From Chitinophagaceae bacterium (GTDB lineage: Bacteria > Bacteroidota > Bacteroidia > Chitinophagales > Chitinophagaceae): 13,449 nucleotides of DNA. Under the pieces are notes generated by a model. It was not told where the DNA came from and did no database searches. It saw only the letters and a program-made list of their open reading frames with translations. Below, one piece after another: positions 7,044-13,449 of the stretch; positions within the stretch are counted from its first letter, which is position 1; each line of letters starts with the position of its first letter. The translations under genes were made by a program, and so were the position numbers. Where the stretch lies: positions 71,021-84,469 of the forward strand of contig DPWF01000397.1 of assembly GCA_003526435.1 (NCBI GenBank), given 5' to 3'.

Positions 7044-9449
7044 ATGAGTATCTGCAAAAGCAATTTTTTTGTTGCGGGGATGTTATTGTCTGTATGTAAC
7101 CTGCAAGCTCAGGTGAAAGACTACCCCATTCAACCGGTAACGTTCAATCATGTTCATGTACATGATCAGTTCTGGGCGCCCCGTATCAAGATTAATGCGG
7201 AAGTAACCATTCCGTATGTGTTACAAAAAAGCCGTGAAACGGGGCGTGTTGATAATTTCCTGAAAGCAGCCGGAAAGATGGCGCCTGAGAAATTAACAGA
7301 ATATCCTTTTGATGATTCTGATATTTTTAAAGTAATTGAAGGTGCTTCATATGCCTTGCAGGTTCAGCCCAATCCGGAACTGGATAAATCGGTTGATTCA
7401 TTGATTACGATCATTGCAGATGCACAGGAGCCAGATGGATATCTCTATACATTCCGCACCATGAAGCCGGCTAAACTGCATCCATGGATCAGTCCGAAAC
7501 GCTGGGAAAAAGATCCAGATCTGAGCCATGAACTCTACAACGCAGGCCACTTATATGAAGCTGCGGTAGCTCATTTTCTTTCTACCGGTAAGAAAAACCT
7601 GTTGAACATAGCCACTAAAAATGCAGATCTTATCGTTAAAGATTTCCTGCATGGCAAAGCGCCTTATTTTCCTGGTCACCAGGTAATTGAAACAGGTTTG
7701 TCTAGACTGTACCGCGTTACCGGTAAAAAAGAATACCTCGACCTCGCAAAATACTTTTTAGATATCCGTGGTAACGGACAGGTAAGAGGTTCTCAATACA
7801 GCCAGTCGCACAAACCAGTGGTACAACAAAATGAAGCGGTGGGTCATGCCGTGCGTGCCGCATATATGTATACAGGCATGGCCGATGTGGCAGCACTTAC
7901 GGGTGATGCCTCATACATCAAAGCCATCGACAATATCTGGTCCGATGTGGTGACTAAAAAAATGTACCTCACTGGTGGTATTGGTGCAACGGGTGCCGGT
8001 GAAGCATTTGGTGCTGCATACGAATTGCCCAATATGTCGGCATATGCGGAAACCTGTGCGTCTATTGCCAATGTGTACTGGAACATCCGCATGTTTTTAT
8101 TACATGGCGATGCCAAATATGTTGATGTAATGGAACGTGTGTTATACAATGGTGTATTATCGGGTATTGCACAGGATGGAAAAAAATTCTTTTATCCAAA
8201 TCCATTGGCATCAATGGGCCAGCATGCTCGTAGTGCATGGTTTGGTTGTGCCTGTTGTATTTCAAACGTAACACGTTTTATGCCATCTGTTCCTGGGTAT
8301 GTATACGCACAGGATCAGAATAATGTATATGTAAACCTGTTTATGACCAATGAGGCAGATGTAACATTACCTGCCGGCAAATTAAAGATTGCACAGGAAA
8401 CAGCTTATCCATGGGAAGGCGGGGTGAAAATTACAGTGAATCCCGAAAAACAGATTCCGTTTGCTTTGCGTGTAAGAATACCTGGATGGGCAAGACAGGA
8501 AGCAGTACCTGGTGACTTGTATCGTTTTGCTGATCAGAAACAAACACAGATACAAATTAGCATTAACGGTAAAGCTGTTGAATATACTTTAGAGAAAGGC
8601 TATGCTGTATTTAACCGTACCTGGAAACAAGGCGATGTGGTTAGTTTCAGTTTACCAATGGAAATTGAAAAAGTATTGGCCAACGAAAAAATAAAGGATG
8701 ACCAGGGAAGATTTGCATTGCAGAGAGGTCCATTGGTATTTTGCTTGGAAGGACCTGATCATGCAGATAAAGTAGTACAGAATATTGTGGTGCCACAACA
8801 AGCTTCGCTGAAAGAATCGTTCGATCCTCAGTTATTAAATGGTGTGTTATTACTGAATGGTACAGGTAGTGCCACAACACGTCAACTGAATAGTGATGAC
8901 CTGTTGAAAAAAGAGCAGCCTGTAAAAGCCATCCCTTATTACTCCTGGAACAATCGTGGATCAGGTGAAATGGTTGTATGGATTCCTTATGTTGAATCAG
9001 CAGCCCGCCCCAAACCGGCTCCAACAATTGCTTCGAAAAGTAAAATCAGTGGTTCTATCAATAACCAGCGAATGCTGAATGCATTGAATGATCAGTTTGA
9101 ACCTTCAAGTTCAGAAGATAAATCTGCTTTGTACCTGCATTGGTGGCCCAAAAAAGACACGGAAGAGTGGGTACAATATGATTTTGACCAGGAGCAAACC
9201 GTTTCAGAATCAAAAGTGTACTGGTACGATGATAGTCCTTTTGGTGGATGCCGTATTCCTGCATCATGGGAACTGTTATATAAACAAGGCGATCAGTGGG
9301 TGCCTGTACAAACTACGGCACCATATGAAAATGCAAAAGACAAATACAATACAGTTCGCTTTACGCCGGTAAAAACAACTGCTATCAGAATGAAAATCCG
9401 TTTACCCAAGGATCATGCTACCGGTGTTCATGAGTGGATCGTAAAATAA
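7044..9449 (+). CDS. Secreted GH127 beta-L-arabinofuranosidase with C-terminal discoidin-like domain
   Basis: Glycoside hydrolase of family 127 (formerly DUF1680), which removes beta-L-arabinofuranose, for example from hydroxyproline-linked arabinooligosaccharides. ATG at 7044 gives 801 residues starting with a signal peptide ending LQAQ; an ATG at 6990 in frame would put 18 polar residues before it. The (alpha/alpha)6 catalytic part spans roughly 25-420. Key residues: E320 (GAGEAFG), E336 and C338 (AETCAS), C404 and C405 (CACCISN), matching E322, E338, C340, C417 and C418 of Bifidobacterium HypBA1, where the Cys/Glu cluster binds zinc and one Cys is the nucleophile. Beta-sandwich regions follow, and residues about 660-801 (EEWVQYDFD, VYWYDD, ATGVHEWIVK) look like an F5/8-type discoidin module. 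Seventeen bases separate it from the GH51 gene. Confidence 0.93.
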   Translation: MSICKSNFFVAGMLLSVCNLQAQVKDYPIQPVTFNHVHVHDQFWAPRIKINAEVTIPYVLQKSRETGRVDNFLKAAGKMAPEKLTEYPFDDSDIFKVIEGASYALQVQPNPELDKSVDSLITIIADAQEPDGYLYTFRTMKPAKLHPWISPKRWEKDPDLSHELYNAGHLYEAAVAHFLSTGKKNLLNIATKNADLIVKDFLHGKAPYFPGHQVIETGLSRLYRVTGKKEYLDLAKYFLDIRGNGQVRGSQYSQSHKPVVQQNEAVGHAVRAAYMYTGMADVAALTGDASYIKAIDNIWSDVVTKKMYLTGGIGATGAGEAFGAAYELPNMSAYAETCASIANVYWNIRMFLLHGDAKYVDVMERVLYNGVLSGIAQDGKKFFYPNPLASMGQHARSAWFGCACCISNVTRFMPSVPGYVYAQDQNNVYVNLFMTNEADVTLPAGKLKIAQETAYPWEGGVKITVNPEKQIPFALRVRIPGWARQEAVPGDLYRFADQKQTQIQISINGKAVEYTLEKGYAVFNRTWKQGDVVSFSLPMEIEKVLANEKIKDDQGRFALQRGPLVFCLEGPDHADKVVQNIVVPQQASLKESFDPQLLNGVLLLNGTGSATTRQLNSDDLLKKEQPVKAIPYYSWNNRGSGEMVVWIPYVESAARPKPAPTIASKSKISGSINNQRMLNALNDQFEPSSSEDKSALYLHWWPKKDTEEWVQYDFDQEQTVSESKVYWYDDSPFGGCRIPASWELLYKQGDQWVPVQTTAPYENAKDKYNTVRFTPVKTTAIRMKIRLPKDHATGVHEWIVK

Positions 9450-9466
9450 AAACCAAGCAAGCAATT

Positions 9467-12043
9467 ATGCAATTCAAATATTCTTTTCGTACTGTGCTGA
9501 TGGGATGCCTTCTCACATCAGTTTCTTTTGGAGTGGCACAGGAACGGGCATCGATGAAAGTATATACCGATAAGGTAAAAAATACCGTATCGCCTAACCT
9601 ACACGGTATTTTCTTTGAGGAAATCAGTCACGGCGGCGAAGGTGGTTTGTATGCTGAATTAATCCAGAACAGAGGCTTTGAAGAAAGCAGGATACCTCCA
9701 GGTTCCGTAGTGGAGAATGGCATGCTGAATGCCAACCCCAATAAAAAACCTCATTACAACCTCAATGGAAGAGCGAGTGACTGGCGTATGCCATGGCCTG
9801 TAAAAACGGCTATGCCTTACTGGAAATTGTCAGTTGGTGAAAATGCTAAAGTAAATGCTACCATCAGCACTGATAAACCTTTAACAGCGGCAACGCCTCA
9901 ATCGGCATTGCTTACGGTTGAACAATTGTCGGGTACAGGAAAAGATTATTTTGTAAACGAAGGCTTCTGGGGTATTGATGCTAAAAAAGGAGAATCGTAC
10001 GCGCTCAGTTTTTATACAAAAACAAATGAAGCGTACAAAGGACCACTGACAGTTGTTTTATTGTCTTCCTCCGGAAAAGAAATAGCATCGCATACATTCA
10101 AATCTGTCAATAGTAAAGACTGGAAAAAATTCAGTTGTACGTTAACAGCATCTGAAACCGATGGTAAATCAAGTTTTGCTTTTCGTCTGGAGTCAACAGG
10201 AGAAATATCATTTGATTTTGTGTCCCTGTTTCCAAAGAAGACATTTAAAAACAGACCCAATGGTTTGCGTGCCGACCTGGCACAGTACCTGGCCGATTTA
10301 AAACCAGCTTTTGTACGTTGGCCCGGTGGTTGTTTCGTAGAAGGTGTGAATGTTGAAAGCGCCCCTAACTGGAAAAATGCAATAGGTCCGTTGGAAAACA
10401 GACCCGGTACATTCAGTGTGTGGGGTTACTGGTCGAGTGATGGTTTTGGATATCATGAGTATTTACAGTTCTGTGAGGACATTAAATCAGATGCTTTATA
10501 CGTTTTCAATGCTGGTGTTTCATGCGAATTCAGAAGCGGAACATTTATCAGTGATGGAGAAGTGCAGGCCGTAATAGATGATGTACTCGATGCTATTGAA
10601 TATGCGGTTGGACCTGTTAGTTCCAAATGGGGTAAGGTTCGCGCGCAGAATGGTCACCCCAAACCATTTCCGCTGAAATATATTGAAGTAGGTAATGAAC
10701 AACATGGCCCCTGGTATGCCAAAAGATACAATCGTTTTCATGAAGCCATCAAGGCGAAATATCCTGATATCAAGATTGTATCCAGTATGGGTATAGGCGA
10801 TATTAATCGTCGTACACTCGACAGCATCAAAGTAACAGATATTGCTGATGAGCATGCTTATAAAAGCGCTTTCTGGTCATTTACCAACTATGATCATTTC
10901 GATAATTACAAACGTGGTGATTATGAAGTATATGTTGGAGAATATGCTACCAACGCAGGTGTAGGTAATGGTAATATGCAGGCAGCATTGAATGATGCGG
11001 CTTATATATTAGGTATGGAAAACAATGGCGACCTGGTAAAAATGTCGAGCTATGCACCTTTGTTTGAAAATGTGAATACAAGACACTGGCCTGTAAACCT
11101 CATCAAGTATAAAGCAGATAGCAGTTTTGCACGTATTTCTTATTATACGATTCAGTTGATGAATGAACAACGGTCGGATGAAAACTTCTCCGTCTCTCTG
11201 CAACAAAAAGAAGCAGCAGTAAAAAAACCAAAGAATAAAGGAAGCATCGGTCTGGCTACCTGGGACACACAAACGGAATATCGCAATATTGAAGTAATAC
11301 AAAACGGACAAACTGTTTACCAAAGCGATTTTGTAAACAAAGCTGATGAATGGCAGTCTGTAAGAGGTTCATGGCAGGTTAAAGATGGCGCTATGGCACA
11401 AACAGCCCAGGGAGCCCAAAGACTGATGGTTCTCAAAGACAAATCGTTTGATACATACACGCTTAAACTGGAAGCAAGAAAAACGGGAGGAACAAATGCC
11501 TTTATCATTCCATTTGCAGTAAACGGTACAAATTCTATGTTGCGTGCACATATTGGCGCACTCGTGAACAACAGCACCGTGTTTGAAATTGTGAGTGAAG
11601 GATCTGTAGCCAACGTATCGCCTACCAAAAGACTGGCCAAACCCATTGAAACAGGCAGATGGTATAAGATAAGGTTGGAAGTGGGTCACGATAAAGTAGA
11701 TTGTTATCTTGATGATGTATTGCTCCTTTCCTACACTGAACCCAAAAAACTGATTGGTATTGCGGGCCGTGATCAAAAAACAGGCGATCTGATTGTAAAA
11801 ATGGTGAATGGTAATGATGACGCTATTGAAACAGAAATTGAACTAGATGGTACAGTTGAAACCGCGGGCACTTATAAAGCTTACACCATTGCTTCAGGTG
11901 AAACTACTGCAGAGAATTCATTTACTGAACCCAAAAAATATATACCTGTTACTACAACGTCAAAAACCGTTGGAGCTAAAAAACTGGTACATAGTTTCCC
12001 TAAATATTCGATTACTGTTTTACGAATACCCACTAAAAAATAA
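9467..12043 (+). CDS. Secreted GH51 alpha-L-arabinofuranosidase with extra beta-sandwich modules
   Basis: Retaining exo-acting hydrolase releasing alpha-L-arabinofuranose from arabinan, arabinoxylan or arabinogalactan. ATG at 9467 gives 858 residues with a signal peptide ending GVAQ; an in-frame GTG at 9434 lies inside the GH127 gene and is rejected. Order: signal (1-25); start of the GH51 fold with GIFFEEISHGGEGGLYAE (about 48-65); a CBM4/9-like sandwich (about 115-255); the catalytic barrel with VRWPGGCFVEG (283-293), acid/base E411 in EVGNEQHGPW and nucleophile E492 in VGEYA; then a C-terminal sandwich interrupted at about 592-758 by a LamG/DUF1080-like module. GH51 proteins of this type are often near 650 residues, so the module explains the extra length. 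It follows GH127 by 17 bases and precedes the peptidase by 8: one transcript. Confidence 0.96.
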   Translation: MQFKYSFRTVLMGCLLTSVSFGVAQERASMKVYTDKVKNTVSPNLHGIFFEEISHGGEGGLYAELIQNRGFEESRIPPGSVVENGMLNANPNKKPHYNLNGRASDWRMPWPVKTAMPYWKLSVGENAKVNATISTDKPLTAATPQSALLTVEQLSGTGKDYFVNEGFWGIDAKKGESYALSFYTKTNEAYKGPLTVVLLSSSGKEIASHTFKSVNSKDWKKFSCTLTASETDGKSSFAFRLESTGEISFDFVSLFPKKTFKNRPNGLRADLAQYLADLKPAFVRWPGGCFVEGVNVESAPNWKNAIGPLENRPGTFSVWGYWSSDGFGYHEYLQFCEDIKSDALYVFNAGVSCEFRSGTFISDGEVQAVIDDVLDAIEYAVGPVSSKWGKVRAQNGHPKPFPLKYIEVGNEQHGPWYAKRYNRFHEAIKAKYPDIKIVSSMGIGDINRRTLDSIKVTDIADEHAYKSAFWSFTNYDHFDNYKRGDYEVYVGEYATNAGVGNGNMQAALNDAAYILGMENNGDLVKMSSYAPLFENVNTRHWPVNLIKYKADSSFARISYYTIQLMNEQRSDENFSVSLQQKEAAVKKPKNKGSIGLATWDTQTEYRNIEVIQNGQTVYQSDFVNKADEWQSVRGSWQVKDGAMAQTAQGAQRLMVLKDKSFDTYTLKLEARKTGGTNAFIIPFAVNGTNSMLRAHIGALVNNSTVFEIVSEGSVANVSPTKRLAKPIETGRWYKIRLEVGHDKVDCYLDDVLLLSYTEPKKLIGIAGRDQKTGDLIVKMVNGNDDAIETEIELDGTVETAGTYKAYTIASGETTAENSFTEPKKYIPVTTTSKTVGAKKLVHSFPKYSITVLRIPTKK

Positions 12044-12051
12044 CAACGAAC

Positions 12052-13449
12052 ATGAAACGGTTGTTAATCCTTACATCCTTGTTTGCTGTAACAAGTCAAT
12101 TATCGGCACAGCAAAAACCATTGCCATCATACAGTCCAACGCGTACTGAAATGCTTGCCAGGTATAAAGCTGCCAACGACAGAGACAGCCTGGCGCGCAA
12201 AACAGCATTTAAATTGAATGTTACACCTAACTGGAGTGGCCCATCTGCCTTTTGGTACAGGAACGCATTACCCGATAGTCAATCTGAATATTTATATGTT
12301 GATCCTGTAAAAAATATAAAACGCCCTTTGTTTGATGCGCAGAAAATGGCAACAGCTCTTACAACGGTGCAAGGTAAAACTGCAACGGCCAACCGCTTAC
12401 CCATCAGGAATGCTTATTTGTATCCTGACGGAAAGAAACTGGCCGTTTCTCTCGGCCGTACATTTTACGATGTAGACCTTTCTACTTATAGCGTATCAAA
12501 AATTGATTCACTGCCAGTTGATAAAACGGAGTATCCGTCTTTAACACGCATGCCTGGTCGCTGGCAGCGTAACAGGAATGCAAGAACATCGCCAGACAAT
12601 CAATGGAACGTATCGGTAAAAGATAATAATATATACCTTGAACCTGTTGGTGGCGGTACTCCTGTTCAGTACACTGCCGATGGTACATCTGCACTGCCTT
12701 ATGGTGATATTACCTGGTCGCCTGATGGTAAATACCTGGTTGCATATAAAATTAAACGTGTAGTTGATAAACCGGTATATTATGTACTCACCTCTGTTCC
12801 CGGCACTACACGTGGTGAAATGAAAGAACGCCCCTATAAACAACCGGGTGACGATTTTTCCACTTATGAAATGCATTTGATTAAAGTAGCTGATAAATCT
12901 GTTGTAAAAGTAAAGACAGAGATCATCGACTTTTTTGATGCACCAAAACTCAACTGGAACAAGGGAGATAACGATCATTTTATGTTTGAAAGAGTAGATC
13001 GTGGTCACCAGCGATTCAGAATAATTGAAGTAAATGCTGCAGATGGAAGTACAAGGAATATTGTAGATGAACAAACCAATACATTTATTTACGAGCAACG
13101 TATTTTCACTTATTACCTTCCTGAGACTGCCGAAGTATTATGGGTTACTGAAAAAGATGGCTGGAGGCATATTTACCTGGTAGATGCAAAAAGCGGGACC
13201 ATAAAAAATCCTGTTACAAAAGGTGAATGGGTAGTTCGTTCGGTTGATAGTGTGGATGTGAAAAAAAGAGAGATATGGTTCCAGGCAAGTGGTATGAATA
13301 AAGGAGAAGATCCATACTTCCTTCATTACTACCGCATTGGTTTCGATGGAAAAAATATGATTACGCTTACCAAACCTGGATTTAATCACCGCATTACCTG
13401 GTCGCCAGACAAACAATATTTTGTAGATACCTATTCTACTGTAGATCAG
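12052..13449 (+). CDS. Secreted S9 / DPP-IV-like peptidase, N-terminal part (3' end beyond right edge)
   Basis: The 466 residues present open with a signal peptide (MKRLLILTSLFAVTSQLSAQ) and continue as the DPP-IV N-terminal beta-propeller: WSPDGKYLVAYK (222-233), FERVDRGHQRF (312-322), VLWVTEKDGWRHIYLVDAKSG (363-382), VTKGEWVV (388-395) and ITWSPDKQYF (448-457) are typical blade motifs. The catalytic Ser-Asp-His domain would lie beyond the edge, so activity cannot be confirmed. Known members cleave dipeptides after Pro or Ala from peptide N-termini, outside the cytoplasm. The Glu-Glu pair that anchors the substrate amino terminus in DPP4 is not seen before WSPDGKYL (the segment reads SALPYGDIT), so specificity may differ. 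ATG is 8 bases after the GH51 stop, indicating co-transcription with the arabinofuranosidases. Confidence 0.88.
   Translation, partial: MKRLLILTSLFAVTSQLSAQQKPLPSYSPTRTEMLARYKAANDRDSLARKTAFKLNVTPNWSGPSAFWYRNALPDSQSEYLYVDPVKNIKRPLFDAQKMATALTTVQGKTATANRLPIRNAYLYPDGKKLAVSLGRTFYDVDLSTYSVSKIDSLPVDKTEYPSLTRMPGRWQRNRNARTSPDNQWNVSVKDNNIYLEPVGGGTPVQYTADGTSALPYGDITWSPDGKYLVAYKIKRVVDKPVYYVLTSVPGTTRGEMKERPYKQPGDDFSTYEMHLIKVADKSVVKVKTEIIDFFDAPKLNWNKGDNDHFMFERVDRGHQRFRIIEVNAADGSTRNIVDEQTNTFIYEQRIFTYYLPETAEVLWVTEKDGWRHIYLVDAKSGTIKNPVTKGEWVVRSVDSVDVKKREIWFQASGMNKGEDPYFLHYYRIGFDGKNMITLTKPGFNHRITWSPDKQYFVDTYSTVDQ

Noticed and set aside
12541-13098. Open frame of 185 codons on the minus strand inside the S9 peptidase gene
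   Set aside because: The plus-strand frame shows clear propeller motifs throughout; the antisense product is Cys/Phe/Tyr-rich shadow sequence.

Overview
The window looks like a chromosomal L-arabinose / arabinan utilisation locus of a Bacteroidota member, plausibly of the Chitinophagaceae or a close relative. Evidence for this: AT-leaning DNA, start codons without Shine-Dalgarno sequences, promoter-like TTTG / TAnTTTG elements, signal peptides ending in 'AQ', a Nudix-type arabinose regulator as known in Bacteroides, and a sodium-symporter uptake gene instead of an ABC system. The assignment to a family within the phylum is inference.

Left half, minus strand (read right to left): a Nudix-wHTH regulator (araR-like, 4829-5533) ends in a strong intrinsic terminator. 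It is followed by a tight catabolic operon: ribulokinase (araB, 3065-4744), L-ribulose-5-phosphate 4-epimerase (araD, 2341-3039), L-arabinose isomerase (araA, 824-2314) and an SSS-family Na+/sugar symporter that runs off the left edge (1-789). Gaps are 25, 26 and 34 bases, so one transcript is likely.

Right half, plus strand: a secreted aldose 1-epimerase (5720-6883), then after a 160-base leader a GH127 beta-L-arabinofuranosidase (7044-9449), a GH51 alpha-L-arabinofuranosidase (9467-12043) and the N-terminal part of a secreted S9 / DPP-IV-like peptidase that runs off the right edge (12052-13449). The last three are separated by 17 and 8 bases. All four carry export signals.

The combined picture is extracytoplasmic release of L-arabinose by GH51 (alpha-linked) and GH127 (beta-linked), anomer equilibration by the mutarotase, Na+-driven uptake, then isomerisation (AraA), phosphorylation (AraB) and epimerisation (AraD) to D-xylulose 5-phosphate. 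The three regulatory gaps (before araB, between araR and the mutarotase gene, and before the GH127 gene) each hold a TGT-N7-ACA palindrome, and two share a longer TAAGTGTT..TTT.ACA string. These are candidate AraR operators. The most unusual feature is the S9 peptidase joined to a GH127/GH51 pair: beta-L-arabinofuranose is the sugar on hydroxyproline of plant extensins, so the plus-strand module may dismantle arabinosylated hydroxyproline-rich glycoproteins. No SusC/SusD pair, RNA gene, CRISPR array or insertion sequence was seen, and no gene-free stretch exceeds 300 bases.
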